Source: Euphorbia lathyris
Lineage: Eukaryota; Streptophyta; Magnoliopsida; Malpighiales; Euphorbiaceae
Direction: 5' to 3'
DNA length: 64,000 nt
Assembly (NCBI RefSeq): GCF_963576675.1
Contig: NC_088918.1
Span: forward strand, 31,033,501 to 31,097,500
The notes under the pieces were generated by a model. It was given only the letters and a program-made list of their open reading frames with translations, was not told the DNA's origin and did not search any database. Each line of letters starts with the position of its first letter. Position 1 is the first letter of the stretch. The translations under genes were made by a program, and so were the position numbers. This document shows positions 22,669-34,841 of the stretch, piece by piece.

Positions 22669-24176
22669 TTCTCTCCTTCTTTAAAAGATGTCGGCACTGA
22701 TTCGTCTTTGTAGCACTCCAAAGGACCATCTGACTTCCACGGGCTAAGGTCACGAATGTTGAACGCTGGTGATATTTTACCGAGCCAATTTGGCAATGCT
22801 ATATGATAGGCATTGGCATTGATCTTCTTGGTGACCTTATATGGCCCGTATTTCCTAGGCTGAAGCTTGCTGCTTGTGGCGTTGGCGAGTCTCTCTTTGC
22901 CCAAATATACCATAACCTCATCCCCAACTTCAAACTGTAGGTCCCTACGGTGCTCATCCGCCTTAGCCTTTAATTTCTGATTTCTCTCCTCAAGAGTCTC
23001 TCTCACCTCTTGGTGCATCCGTACATAATCCTTCGCCAGCTGGTTGGCCGTCATGTTTCCTTTAGGAAGATGGGCTATATCAAGGACGTGATTTGGGGTC
23101 TTTGTGTATACTACCTCAAATGGGGATCTCCCAGTTCCCGAATGTACAAAGCCGTTGTAGGCGAACTCAGCTTGGGCTAAAACCACATCCCACATCCTGG
23201 GCTTATCCTTACATTTGATGCGCAGTAAGTTTCCCAAAGTTCTATTGACCACCTCTGTCTGTCCGTCTGTTTGAGGGTGGGCGGTGGTACTAAACTTCAG
23301 AGACGTATCAAACAGAGCCCACAACGTTCGCCAGAAGTGACTGAGGAACTTCGTATCACGATCCGAGACAATGCTCTTAGGTACGCCATTTAGCCTGACA
23401 ATCTCTTTGAAGAATAGCTTAGCAGTCGCTGAGGCATCATTAGTTTTACGACAAGGTATGAAGTGGGCCATCTTTGAAAACCGATCAACTACAACAAAGA
23501 TGGAATCCATGCCTCTCTGAGTTCTGGGCAACCCTAGGACAAAGTCCATGGACAGATCCTCCCATATGGTCTCTGGCACAGGCAAAGGTAGCTGCAAGCC
23601 AGCATTTGTAGTGCGTCCCTTGGCGTTCTGGCAGATATAGCTTCGTTCTACTAAGTAGGCAACATCTCTTCTCATCTTAGGCCAGAAATAACGAGAACTC
23701 ACTGCTTCATATGTCTTGTCTCGCCCAAAATGCCCTCCAAGGGATCCGCCATGTAGATCACGAATAACCTTCTCGCGGATGGAAGTGCAGGGTAAGCAAA
23801 GTTGGTTGCCCCTCATGAGATACTCATCCATCAGGTGATACGCCCCATCCCCATGCTGATGTTGACACTTCTCCCAGATACTGCCAAAGTCAGGATCCGC
23901 CAAGTATTCTCCTCTAATGTGTTCAAAACAATCGGTCTCCAGGTTGACTGTTTTTATTAGTGACACCCTTCGACTCAAGGCGTCCGCCACCTTGTTCTGT
24001 TTTCCAGCCTTATGGATAAGCTTATAGGGGAACTTATCTATGAAGGCGGACCACCGGGCATACATGGAGCTTCGAAGTTGCTTCTGACTTCCCAGGTACT
24101 TAAGAGCTTGGTGGTCAGTGTAGAGGATGAATTCTTTCCCTACCAAATAATGCTCCCACACTTTCAACGCCCTCAC
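22545..24176 (-). pseudogene. Gypsy element 1 RNase H end and integrase
   Basis: 543 open codons: RNase H end (FILYTDHQALKYLGS, NKVADALSR), integrase zinc-binding region (LHGGSLGGHFGRDKTYEAV ... C..C), and the catalytic core with [24 protein letters not shown] and [13 protein letters not shown] (D, D, E). A C-terminal region follows (RKYGPYKVTKKINANAYHI). The frame crosses the polypurine tract and ends 124 nt inside the 3' LTR with ...PQDIRAGRI and a stop. Confidence 0.9.
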
Positions 24177-24188
24177 TATAGCATAAAA

Positions 24189-24857
24189 CTATTGATCATA
24201 CGCTGCCCACTTTTGCCGTGCTTCACAGAGCTTCTCACTGAAATATGCAATGGGTCTCTTTTCCTGCATCAAGACTCCACCAATCCCAACTCCACTAGCA
24301 TCGCATTCAACTTCGAATAGTTTGTCAAAATTGGGATACGCCAGCACGGGTGCTGTACTCAACTTTTCCTTGATCAGGGCGAAGCTCTTCTCTTGGGCAT
24401 CCGCCCACTCGAACCCCCTTCCCTTCTTCAAACATTTCGTCAATGGGGCCATTATGGCACTGAAGTTCTTGATAAATCGGCGATAAAATGTTGCTAGCCC
24501 ATGAAAACTCCTGATATCCCCCACATTCCTCGGAGTAGGCCATTCTCGGATGGCTCTTACCTTCTCCCCATCAACTTGGATCCCATCGCCACTAACCACG
24601 AACCCAAGGAAAACCAGACTTTCCATGACGAAGTCACACTTCTTAGTGTTGGCGTATAACTGGTGTTTCCTTAATAGGTCAAACACTATCCGTAAGTGCT
24701 CCACATGCTCCACCAAGGTCTCGCTATGAATCAGGATGTCATCAAAATACACAACTACAAATTTTCCAATCACCGGGCGAAGTACCTGATTCATCAGCCT
24801 CATGAAAGTACTAGGGGTGTTAGTCATCCCAAATGGCATGACTAACCACTCATACAA
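24189..24857 (-). pseudogene. Gypsy element 1 RT catalytic part and RNase H start
   Basis: Contains [20 protein letters not shown] and [11 protein letters not shown] (YFDD active site), [32 protein letters not shown] and the RNase H start [16 protein letters not shown]. It ends at TAG after KWAAYDQ, where element 2 has GAG, a point nonsense mutation. Confidence 0.88.
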
Positions 24858-24905
24858 TCCATCTCTGGTTTTGAAGGCGGTTTTCCACTCATCCCCAGAT
24901 CGAAT

Positions 24906-25820
24906 TCATATCTGATGATAACCGCTCCTGAGATCAATCTTGGAGAAAACTCGGGATCCGCCAAGCTGGTCTAACATATCATCCAGCCTTGGAATAGGGA
25001 ACTTATACTTGATAGTGATCTTGTTGATAGCCCTACTGTCCAAACACATCCGCCAAGATCCATCCTTCTTGGGCATAAGTAGGGCTGGGACGGCGCATGG
25101 ACTCATACTTTCTCTAACGTATCCCATCTCAATGAGCTCTTCCACTTTCTGCCTCATGATGTCATTTTCCTTTGGACTCATTCGATAATGGGGAAGGCTT
25201 GGCAAACTAGCCCCGGGCATAAGATCAATATGATGCTGGATGTCCCTTAAAGGTGGTAACCCACTCGGCAGTTCGTCAGGGAACAAATCTTGATATTCGC
25301 CAAGTAGGCGGGTCACTTCATTCGGCATCTCCCTTTCGCCCCTTCGGGCGGATTCGTGGTTCGCCTTAACCATTACCAGATACACCATTTGGCTCTCTTC
25401 ACATTCGCTGACAAATGATTTGTGTGTAGGACAGACTACCAAGGTAGACTTCTCGTCGGCCTTTGGCTCTCTCATCAATGGCGTAAGGACGAACTTCACC
25501 CCATTCTTCACAAATCTGTAAGTGTTCTCTCTTCCTGCATGGATGGCATCATTATCAAACTGCCAGGGCCGACCCAACAATAGGTGGCAGGCATCCATAT
25601 CGACCACATCACAACAGACTTCATCATTATAATCACCAATCACAATAGGTACCCTGCATCTCTGGGTCACCCTAAGTTCACCCACGTTTTTTATCCATCC
25701 CACCCTGTAGGGGTCGGGATGCGCCTCCGCCAACAACCCGAATTTCTGAATGGCGCTGCTGCTCATAATGTTCTCTTGGATCCCACTATCTATTATCACA
25801 TTGCATCGCCTACCTTTCAC
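24906..25820 (-). pseudogene. Gypsy element 1 protease and RT N-terminus
   Basis: Begins with the aspartic protease ([12 protein letters not shown], catalytic DSG) and LLGRPWQFD. It continues to the RT start ([43 protein letters not shown] with the first RT Asp). A TGA replaces the CGA of element 2 right after GYHQI, closing the frame at 24906. Confidence 0.88.
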
Positions 25821-25841
25821 AAGACAGCGGGTCCTGAATAG

Positions 25842-27233
25842 TCAGTGCCTCTGATCTCCCTCTATCCGGCTGGAGACTAATAAACGCCGTACCACATGAA
25901 TGGCGTATCTCTCTTCATCCGCCTCATCATCATCTTCTCCTAAGGGTTCACAAAATACATCATCCCCTTTGTCATAGTCATCTTCATACCTCTCCACCAT
26001 ATTGGCGCTCTTCCTCCTAGGACATTCGTTGGACCTATGGCCTAGTTCATTGCACCGAAAACACTTAAAAGGCGCTGGCCTCGCATACGGATTGTTGCTC
26101 TTAGGTGGTATAGGTGCTTCTTTGTACGGCCTAGTATCTCCGATAGATCCCCTTCCTACACTATTAACCTTGGCCCCACTGGCACTCGCCACCTGCTTTC
26201 CTTTGTCATAAGACCTCACATTATCTCTTCCTCCAGGCGTATACTCAGTAGTGGCGGATCTCCTGGATCTTCCGGTTAGTTGAGATTCAGCTTTGAGGGC
26301 TAAATTCCTGGCATCTTGTACCCGAACCACCATCTGTGTGCCAATATGATCCTGGATGTTGTATCTCAACCCTTCTAGATACCTAGAGGTCTTTTGGCTT
26401 TCAGTTTCAGACAAGTTGGCTCTCACCGAAAGCCTCAAGAACTCTGAAGTATACTCATGGACACTTCGGGTCCCTTGAGAGCATCCCCTGTAGGATCTGT
26501 AAATATACTGCTCATAATCCGGCAGTAAGAACCGCTCCCTCAACATCGCCTTCATCCGTAGCCAAGGTCGAATCGGATCTCTGCCCCCTCTTCTTCTTTC
26601 TTCCCTCATCTGATCCCACCAAACTGATGCGCCACCCTTCAGGCGATACGCCACCAGTCTCACCTTCCTCTCATCAGGAATCCCAACATACTCAAAGAAA
26701 CGTTCCACTTCCGATAACCAGTCTAAGAATCCCTCTATATCCAGTTCGCCTCCAAAAGATGGTAAGTCTATCTTTAGCTTAAAGGCATCATCTCTATCAA
26801 AGTTTCCTAGACCTGGGTATACTCTAGCAACCTCCACACGTCGGTTATCAACAGGCCCAACATCTCTCATACTTCTAACGGTATCATCATTCCCGATACC
26901 CTCAAAGTCATCACTATCACTATCAGCGTTATGCACAAGGACAAAGTTGGGTCTTCTTACCTCAGGATCCCTAGGACCCATTTGTGGAAGCTGTTGTTCA
27001 GGGACTCCTTCCTTTCTCTCGGTTGATCCTCCCGCGGTTGGTCGGATTAACGCCAGAACCTCCAGTTTGAAGTTTTCTAGGGAGGTGGCTAGCTCCAAGA
27101 ACCGTTGGTCAGTTTGCCTCTGCCGCTCATGGCTGGCCTGGATCTGTTCCACGAGGTGCTCCCTCAGCTCCTCATACCTCCGGTCACTGGTTTCCATGGA
27201 ATCTTGCGGTTGTCGGGGTTGAACCATTGCCAA
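25842..27233 (-). pseudogene. Gypsy element 1 gag
   Basis: 463 codons from ATG 27233. An N-terminal coiled-coil-like segment (residues about 10-55, REHLVEQIQASHERQRQ) is followed by the retrotransposon gag domain (DLPSFGGELDIEGFLDWLSE, VWWDQMREERRRGG). A C-terminal CCHC zinc knuckle (CFRCNELGHRSNEC) precedes an acidic stretch. The frame ends at TGA just before the protease, where element 2 has CGC (DQRHRLFRT). So gag and pol were one continuous frame and this stop is a mutation. It would form the virus-like particle. Confidence 0.88.
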
Positions 27234-27260
27234 AAGAAGTTTCGGGTCAGGAAACGATCG

Positions 27261-27272
27261 GCTCTGATACCA
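27261..27272 (-). other. Gypsy element 1 primer-binding site (tRNA-iMet)
   Basis: GCTCTGATACCA on the + strand is TGGTATCAGAGC on the element strand, two bases inside the 5' LTR end. It is a perfect 12-nt match to the usual site. Confidence 0.9.
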
Positions 27273-27274
27273 AC

Positions 27275-27790
27275 TGATACAGATTGAAAGCGATAAATGG
27301 AGGTTTTAATCGTAAACCAACAAAGAGGTTCTTCTCTAGCTAAACTAGAAGGAGTGAATCCCAATAAACAAGGTATAAACCTTAGGTTCTCAAAGAGAAT
27401 GATTTTGATTGATAAAAGTTAGTTCTCCTTACAAAATGAGGGTTTAAATACATTCTCCTAATGATAATAAAAGACAAGGACTACCCCTACTAGGGTTTCA
27501 ACAAGGCTATCCGTGAAAGGGTAAAATGGGTGATACGCCCCGACAATCAGTACAATGGTACAGGTACGGATTGTCAGGGTTGTTGGGGAATTACTTCGGG
27601 AGGAAGTAAACCTAGAGATTCGCCCATCCGCCCAGGGTAGATATTGATACGCCTCTTTGTGTACTCCTAGATCCGCCCCGCTCGTATGTCCTGGGGATCC
27701 GCTAGCCTCGGTATCACCTCCATGGGTTTGATGTCTGAGGATCCGCCAGAGCACGCGTGATCAGTTCTGCCAGTTAGGATATCCGCATCA
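27275..27790 (-). repeat. Gypsy element 1, 5' LTR
   Basis: 516 bp, aligned end to end with 22152-22668. Differences include two small indels and about eight substitutions. Confidence 0.93.
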
Positions 27791-27795
27791 GAATG

Positions 27796-28224
27796 GGCCT
27801 TCTTAGAGAAAATGTTAGAGAAAATGGGGCATCCAGAACAATTTATCAAGTTAGTAATGTGTTGTATTACCTCTACTACTTTCTCTTTTCTGATTAACGG
27901 ACAACCACGGGGTTTTGTAAAACCAGGCAGGGGAATAAGACAAGGCGACCCTTTATCTCCTTACCTGTTTGTTATCTGTGCAGAAGGGTTGTCTGCCAGG
28001 ATATCCGCAATAGTCAATCAGGGCACTATTCATGGGGTAAAAGCGGGGCGCAGATGCCCAGTGGTTAGTCACTTGCTGTTTACTGATGACTCTATCATCT
28101 TTGGTAGAGCCAATATCCAGGAAGGTAATGTGGTCAAGAGAATCTTGGAAGATTATGGGAAGGCATCTGGCCAGGTGGTCAATTTTGACAAATCTGACAT
28201 CTCTTTCCACTGTGGAGTTTGTTA
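27796..28224 (+). pseudogene. LINE RT, catalytic part (after the Gypsy insertion)
   Basis: Continues the RT: AFLEKMLEKMGHPEQFIKLV, GRGIRQGDPLSPYLFVICAEGL and VVSHLLFTDDSIIF. The active-site motif is FTDD where FADD is usual; both metal-binding aspartates are present. The frame ends at TAG near 28223. Confidence 0.85.
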
Positions 28225-28288
28225 GAACGACAGGAACATACTCACTAGCCTATTCGAAGTACAAGAGGTAGGCCACTTCCCGAAGTAT

Positions 28289-28895
28289 TTGGGCATGCCT
28301 ATAGTGATTGGGAGGTCAAAAAAGGATGTGTTTCAGTTCCTACTTGAGCGACTGAGTAAAAAAATTAACGGCTGGGGTGAGAAGTTACTTTCTACAAGAG
28401 GCAGAGAAATTTTGATTAAAGCAGTTGCACAAGCCATCCCACAGTATCTACTTTACTGTTTTATAGTGCCCCACTCATTTTGTAGGGAGGTCTAGTCGTT
28501 GATTGGACGGTTCTGGTGGGTGGTTCAAAGGAAAAAAGGGTGCTTCACTGGCTAACATGGGAAGCGATGTGCAAATCGAAGGAGAGAGGGGGACTGGGCT
28601 TCCGTAGGTTTGAATCTTTTAACCTTGCTATGGTACAAAACAGGCATGGAAAATCATCTAGGCCCCGAATAGCTTGTGTGCAAAAGTTTTCAAAGGTAAA
28701 TATTTCCCTCACTCGGACTTCTTTTCTGCTGCCAATGGTTATAATGATAGCTATGTATGGCAAGGCTTGCTAAAAGCCAGAAATTTAATCAAACAAGGAA
28801 TGTGCTGGAAAGTAGGAAATGGAGAATGTATTAGCATATGGAAATCGAGTTGGGTCCCTGGGCTAAATGCAAAAAAAACCCTTGACCAAATTTAG
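28289..28895 (+). pseudogene. LINE RT connection region fragments
   Basis: Pieces in different frames: FLLERLSKKINGWGEKLLST and AVAQAIPQYLLYCF (from 28289), then LHWLTWEAMCKSKERGGLGF, then FKGKYFPHSDFFSAANGY and VGNGECISIWKSSWVPG (28674-28895). The order matches plant L1 ORF2, but frameshifts separate them. Confidence 0.75.
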
Positions 28896-29028
28896 AGAGG
28901 TAGACTTTGATACAGTAAACAGGCTAATTGATACTACACAGAATCAATGGAACCTCCCATTGCTTCAGGCCCTGTTTAGCCAGGACGAGGCATTGGAAAT
29001 CCAGAAATTACCTCTTAGATAGAGACGG

Positions 29029-30155
29029 TTGCGAGACGAAATTTACTGGCCCGCTACCCGGTCAGGAAAATTTACTGTAAAATTGGCCTACTTTATTGCA
29101 GAAGGGTTACGGGTACAGGAAATAGGAAGAGCTTTGGGCTCGTCCGCAGATAATGAAAATTGGAAATGGATATGGTCACTAGATATTCCACTGAAAGTTA
29201 AGCACTTTTTGTGGAGGAGCTGTAAAAATATTTTTCCGACATTTGCCCAATTGCGTGGTCGATGGGTGGAAGCTGTGGAGGGATGTCCAAGGTGTAGATG
29301 GGGAGAAGAAACGGTGCTACACGCACTCGTGACATGTGAGGAAGTGAAACAGATATGGAAGCAGTTCTTCGGGTCAGATAAACGATGGAAGACCAGAGTT
29401 ACTACTGCTGGTGAATGGTTTCAAGAACTGCTAAGTTCCTACCAAATGAGAGCTTAGAAACTGCAGTTACAGTGGCATGGTTCGTGTGGTTCCAGCGCAA
29501 CCATGTGGTGCATAATCCGGAATCTGAAATAGCAATTGATGTCTGCGAAAAGGTGGCGGAAATAAGAAAGGAATGGAACCGAGCTAAGCAAAGGGAAGGG
29601 CAGATTTATGGAAGTGGGGAGTCTGCTGATGAAGAAAGCGTATTCCCTGCGGCTGAACTGCTTGAAGTGGTTCAGTGGCGACCGTCGACAGCCCCCTTTG
29701 TGAAAATAAACACCGATGCTACTTGGGTTGATGGTCTCCAATGCAGATATGGGGTTATCGTCCGAGATGATGCTGGCGATGTACTGATGGCAGCCGCAAT
29801 TCCGGGTACTGCTGCAATAAACCCAGAAATTGCAGAATTATGCGCGGCTGCGGAAGGTCTTCGGTTGGCCCGTGACGGTGGATGGAGGTGAGTTATACTC
29901 GAATCTGACTGCAAGGCACTACAAGGCAGCGGACAGCCACACGGAATGGGTTCAATGATCTTCGGGGATATAGTTTACAAGCTAAACCAGTTCGAGGAGA
30001 TCAAACTATCCCATGTCAAACGTAAGGGTAATTCAGTGGCACATGAACTTGCTAGACGAGCACGAGTGATTAAGGAGCCTATAATTATGATTGAAGATGT
30101 ACCAACTGGTATTGATGTGCTCTGTTTAGCTGACAAATGTAACGTAATTTTGTGA
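29029..30155 (+). pseudogene. LINE zf-RVT and RNase H fragments
   Basis: 29029-29457 gives PATRSGKFTVKLAY, KVKHFLWRSCKNIFPTFAQL and C..C......VLHALVTC (zf-RVT). 29415-29891 gives VKINTDATW (first RNase H Asp) and EIAELCAAAEGL (Glu). 29946-30155 gives the end, VKRKGNSVAHELARRAR. The last part is separated by a stop at 29889. An A-run follows at 30178-30185, next to the target duplication. Confidence 0.8.
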
Positions 30156-30198
30156 TAATACAATTGTTTTACTCCCTAAAAAAAAGAGAAAATTTTAT

Positions 30199-30429
30199 AA
30201 CAAAAATTAAAATTGGTATCCTTTTTGCATTTTGCTTTAAAAAGCAAAAATACATTACATTTGCATAACCCTCAAAGCGGAATTTTCTGCGAATTGCATC
30301 TAGGCGAGACTATCCAATAAGCGTTTCAGAAAGAAAAACACTAGTAGATTTATAAATATGGAAAATATCCAATAAAACCCAAACCGCTTGAAAGTTGTCC
30401 AAACTCCGACAGTTCCAAGCCAAAAAAAA
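30199..30429. other. Continuation of the AADC copy-3 3' flank
   Basis: No gene. It is the sequence interrupted by the LINE and shares short blocks with the copy-2 flank (AATACATTACAT, AACCCT). Beyond about 30290 no similarity was recognised before the SINE. Confidence 0.4.
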
Positions 30430-30607
30430 AGGGCGGCCCGGTGCACGCCGTTCCTGCTAAGCGAGAGTCCGGGGAAGTGTCTCATCACAAGGGTATATTG
30501 GGGGCAAGCCTTTCCTTGCCTTTTTTCTTTGGGCAAGAGGCCGCTCCTCAGACTCGAACCCGTGACCTCTTGATAGACGTGGTTTATGAGAAACTTCAAC
30601 AAAAATG

Positions 30608-31116
30608 TGATGCGGACATCCTAACTGAGATCACTGATCTCAGGCGTTCGGGTGAATCCCCAGATATCAGACCCACGGAGGTTATACCTAAGAGGGCGGA
30701 TCCCCAAGACAAGCAAGCTGGGCGAATCTAGGCGTACGCAAGGAGGCGTATCAACATCTACCCTGGGCGGATCTCTAGGCTTACTTCCTCCCAAAGTAAT
30801 TCACCAACAACCCTGACATTCCGTACCTATACCAATGTACTGTTGTCGGGGCGTATCACCTATTTTACCCTTTTAGGGATCGCCTTATTGTAACCCTAGT
30901 AGGGGTAATCCTAGTCTTTTGTTACCATTAAGGGGAAGTATTTAAATCCTCATTTTGTAAGAATGACGACAACTTTTATCAATCAAATTCATTCTCTTTG
31001 AGAGCTTAAGGTTATTACCTTGTTTATTGGGATTCACTCCTTCTAGTTTAGCTAGAGAAGAACATCTTTGTTGGTTTACGATTAAAACCTTCATTTATCG
31101 CTTTCAATCTGTATCA
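30608..31116 (+). repeat. Gypsy element 2, 5' LTR
   Basis: 509 bp, TGATGCGGAC...CTGTATCA. The frame from its first bases reads [13 protein letters not shown] ... PQDKQAGRI and a stop, the same tail as the pol end in element 1. Confidence 0.93.
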
Positions 31117-31118
31117 GT

Positions 31119-31130
31119 TGGTATTAGAGA
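31119..31130 (+). other. Gypsy element 2 primer-binding site (mutated)
   Basis: TGGTATTAGAGA instead of TGGTATCAGAGC, two mismatches, at the expected place after the 5' LTR. Confidence 0.8.
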
Positions 31131-31157
31131 CGATCGTTTCCTGACCCGAAACTTCTT

Positions 31158-31976
31158 TTGGCAATGGTTCAACCCCGACAACCGCAAGATTCCATGGAAA
31201 CCAGCGACCGGAGGTATGAGGAGCTGAGGGAGCACCTCGTGGAGCAGATCCAAGCCAGCCATGAACGACAGAGGCAAACCGATCAACGGTTCTTGGAGCT
31301 AACCACCTCCTTAGAAAACTTCAAGCTGGAGGTTCTGGAGCTAATCCGACCAACCGCGGGAGGATCGACCCAGATGAAGGAAGGAGCCCTTGAACAACCG
31401 CTTCCACAAATGGGTCCTAGGGATCCTAAGGTAAGAAGACCCAACTTTGTCATTGTGCATAACGCTGATAGTGATAGTGATGACTTTGAGGGTATCAGAA
31501 ATGATGATACCGTTAGAACTATGAGGGATGTTGGGCCTGTTGACAACCGACGTGTGGAGGTTGCTAGGGGATACCCAGGTCTAGGGAACTTTCATAGAGA
31601 TGATGCCTTTAAGCTAAAAATAGACTTACCGTCTTTTGGAGGCGAACTGGATATAGAAGGGTTCTTAGACTAGTTATCGGAAGTTGAACGTTTCTTTGAG
31701 TATGCTGGGATTCCTGATGAGAGGAAAGTAAGGCTGGTGGCGTATCGCTTGAAGGGTGGCGCATCAGTTTGGTGGGATCAGGTGAGGGAAGAGAGAAGAA
31801 GAGGGGGCAGAGATCCGATTCGATCTTGGCTACGGATGAAGGCGATGTTGAGGGAGCGGTTCTTACCACCGGATTATGAGCAGTATATTTACAGTTCCTA
31901 CAGGGGATGCTCTTAAGGGACCCGAAGTGTCCATGAGTATACTTCTGAGTTCTTAAGGCTTTCGGCGAGAGCCAAC
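31158..31976 (+). pseudogene. Gypsy element 2 gag N-terminal part
   Basis: The open frame 31158-31673 (MAMVQPRQPQDSME...) is collinear with element 1 gag. It stops at TAG where element 1 has TGG (GFLDWLSE). A second stop, TAA for CAA (GCSQGTRS), lies near 31915. The rest of gag, including the zinc knuckle, is in the next open frame. Confidence 0.88.
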
Positions 31977-34829
31977 TTGTCTGAAACTGAAAGCCAAAAG
32001 ACCTCTAGGTATCTAGAAGGGTTGAGATACAACATCCAGGATCGTATTGGCACACAGATGGTGGTTCGAGTACAAGATGCTAGGAATTTAGCCCTCAAGG
32101 ATGAATCCCAACTGACCGGGAGATCTAGGAGATCCGCCACTACTGAGTATACGCCCGGAGGAAGAGATAACGTGAAGTCTTACGACAAAGGCAAGCAAGT
32201 GGCGAGTGCCAGTGGGGCCAAGGTTAACAGTGTGGGGAGGGGATCTGTTGGAGATACTAGGCCATACAAGGAAGCACCTATACCACCTAAGAGCAACAAT
32301 CTGTATGCGAGGCCAGCACCTTTCAAATGTTTTCGGTGCAATGAGCCAGGCCATAGATCCAACGAATGTCCTAGAAGGAAGAGCGCCAACATGGTGGAGA
32401 GCTATGAGGATGACTATAACGAAGGGGATGAAGTATTTTGCGAACCCTTAGGAGAAGATGATGATGAAGCGGATGAAGAAAGATACGCCATTCATGTGGT
32501 ACGGCGTTTGTTAGTCTCCAGCCAGGTAGAGGGAGATCAGAGGCACCGCCTATTCAGGACCCGCTGTCTTGTGAAAGGTGGGCGATGTAATCTGATAATA
32601 GATAGTGGGATCCAAGAGAATATTTTGAGCAGCAGCGCCGTTCAGAAGTTCGGGTTGTTGGCAGAGGCGCATCCCGACCCTTATAGAGTGGGTTGGATCA
32701 AAAACGTGGGTGAGCTTAGGGTGACCCAGAGATGCAGGGTACCTATTGTGATTGGTGATTACAGTGATGAAGTCTGTTGTGATGTGGTCGATATGGATGC
32801 CTGCCACCTATTGTTGGGCCGACCCTGGCAGTTTGATAACGATGCCATCCATGCAGGAAGAGAGAACACTTACAGATTTGTGAAGAATGGGGTGAAGTTC
32901 GTCCTTATGCCAATGATGAGAGAGCCAAAGGCCGACAAGAAGTCTACTTTGGTAGTCTGTCCTACACACAAGTCGTTTGTCAGTGAGTGTGAAGAGAGCC
33001 AAATGGTGTATGTGGTAATTGTTAAGGCGAATCACGAATCCGCCCAAAGGGACGAAAGGGAGATGCCGAACGAAGTGACCCACCTACTTGGCGAATATCA
33101 GGATCTGTTCCCCAACGAACTGCCAAGTGGGTTACCACCTTTGAGGGACATCCAACATCATATCGATCTTGTGCCTGGGGCTAGTTTACCAAGCCTCCCA
33201 CATTATCGAATGAGCCCAAAGGAGAATGACATCATGAGACAGAAAGTGGAGGAACTCATCGAGATGAGATACGTTAGGGAGAGTATGAGTCCTTGCGCCG
33301 TTCCAGCTTTATTTACACCGAAGAAGGATGGGTCTTGGCGGATGTGTGTTGACAGTAGGGCTATTAACAAGATCACCATCAAGTACAAGTTCCCGATTCC
33401 AAGGTTGGATGACATGCTGGACCAACTTGGCGGATCTCGAGTCTTCTCCAAGATTGATCTCAGGAGTGGTTATCACCAGATACGAATCCGATCTGGGGAT
33501 GAGTGGAAGACCGCCTTCAAGACGAGAGATGGATTGTATGAATGGTTAGTTATGCCATTTGGGATGACCAACGCCCCCAGTACTTTTATGAGGCTGATGA
33601 ATCAGGTGCTCCGCCCGGTGATTGGGAAATTCGTAGTCGTGTATTTTGATGACATTCTGATTCATAGCCCGACCTTGGCGGAACATCAGGAGCACTTGCG
33701 GACAGTATTTGACCTGTTAAAGAAACACCAGCTATACGCCAACACCAAGAAGTGTGACTTTGTCATGGAGAGCCTGGTTTTCCTTGGATTCGTGGTCAGT
33801 GGGAATGGAATCCGAGTTGATGAGGAGAAGGTAAGAGCCATCCGAGAATGGCCCACTCCGAGGAACGTGGGGGATATCAGGAGTTTTCATGGGCTAGCAA
33901 CGTTTTATCACCGATTCATTAAGAACTTCAGTTCCATAGTGGCCCCGTTGACGGAATGTTTGAAGAAGGGAAGGGGGTTCGAGTGGGCGGACGCCCAAGA
34001 AGAGAGCTTCGCCTTGATCAAGGAAAAGCTGAGTACAGCGCCAGTGCTAGCGTATCCCGATTTTGATAAACTGTTTGAAGTTGAGTGTGATGCCAGTGGA
34101 GTTGGGATTGGTGGAGTCTTGATGCAAGAAAAGAGGTCCATTGCATATTTCAGTGAGAAGCTTTGTGAGGCACGGAAAAAGTGGGCCACGTATGATCAAG
34201 AGTTTTATGCTGTAGTGAGGGCGTTGAAAGTATGGGAACATTACTTGGTGGGAAAAGAATTCATCCTCTACACTGACCATCAAGCTCTCAAATACCTGGG
34301 GAGTCAGAAGCAACTTCGAAGCTCCATGCATGCCCGGTGGTCCGCCTTCATAGATAAGTTCCCCTATAAGCTTATCCACAAGGCTGGAAAACAGAACAAG
34401 GTGGCGGACGCCTTAAGTCGAAGGGTGTCACTAATCAAGACAGTTAACCTGGAGACCGATTATTTTGAACACATCCGAGGAGAATATGTGGCGGATCCTG
34501 ATTTTGGTAGTATCTGGGAAAAGTGTAAAAACCAGCATGGAGATGGAGCGTATCACCTGATGGATGAGTATCTCATGAGGGGCAACCAACTTTGCCTACC
34601 TTGCACTTCCATTCGCGAGAAGGTTGTTCGAGATCTACATGGCGGATCCCTGGGAGGGCATTTTGGACGAGATAAGACATATGAAGCAGTGAGTTCCCGC
34701 TATTTCTGGCCTAAGATGAGGAGAGATGTTGCCTACTTAGTAGAACGATGCTATGTTTGCCAGACCGCTAAGGGACGCACTACAAATGCGGGCTTGCAGT
34801 TACCTTTGCCTGTGCCAAAGACCATATGA
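31977..34829 (+). pseudogene. Gypsy element 2 gag C-terminus, protease, RT, RNase H, integrase start
   Basis: 950 open codons. Zinc knuckle C118-C121-H126-C131; protease DSG with D209; RT with [13 protein letters not shown] and YFDD at 556-559; RNase H starting with ECDAS (D705) and including YTDHQALK; integrase zinc-binding region with LHGGSLGGHFGRDKTYEAV and CYVCQ. A TGA for TGG closes the frame after PKTI, 12 codons past the zinc region. The internal ATG is not the native start: the gag N-terminus is upstream behind two stops. Confidence 0.9.
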
Positions 34830-34841
34830 GAGGATCTGTCC

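Larger units (their letters stand above)
22152..27790 (-). mobile_element. Gypsy element 1 (Ty3/Gypsy), complete but with nonsense mutations, TSD gaatg
   Basis: A 5.64-kb element on the minus strand. LTRs are 22152-22668 and 27275-27790, with TGATAC...GCATCA ends and about 2% divergence. The 5-bp duplication gaatg lies at 22147-22151 and 27791-27795. The PBS matches tRNA-iMet. Gag, protease, RT, RNase H and integrase are in Gypsy order. Three point nonsense mutations, seen by comparison with element 2, split the reading frame. No chromodomain was recognised after the integrase. Confidence 0.95.
21850..30182 (+). mobile_element. 5'-truncated LINE with 16-bp TSD, split by Gypsy element 1
   Basis: The 16-bp target duplication AAAGAGAAAATTTTAT is exact at 21834-21849 and 30183-30198. 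Without the nested Gypsy element and one copy of its duplication, the LINE is about 2.7 kb. Order: RT from 21889, interruption after 22151, RT resumed at 27796, connection region, zf-RVT and RNase H. The 5' end falls inside the RT, so ORF1 and endonuclease are missing. Confidence 0.92.

Noticed and set aside
27261..27272. tRNA-like words GCTCTGATACCA / TGGTATCAGAGC at several places
   Set aside because: They are primer-binding sites of LTR elements (11476, 16589, 27261, 63463), not tRNA genes. No cloverleaf surrounds them.
24012..27287. Several plus-strand open frames of 60-100 codons inside Gypsy element 1, and their counterparts in element 2
   Set aside because: They are reverse-strand shadows of gag-pol; the same shadows occur in both copies.
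31977..34829. A host gene encoding a 950-residue protein
   Set aside because: It is Gypsy gag-pol between LTRs with target duplications, so an element and not a host gene.
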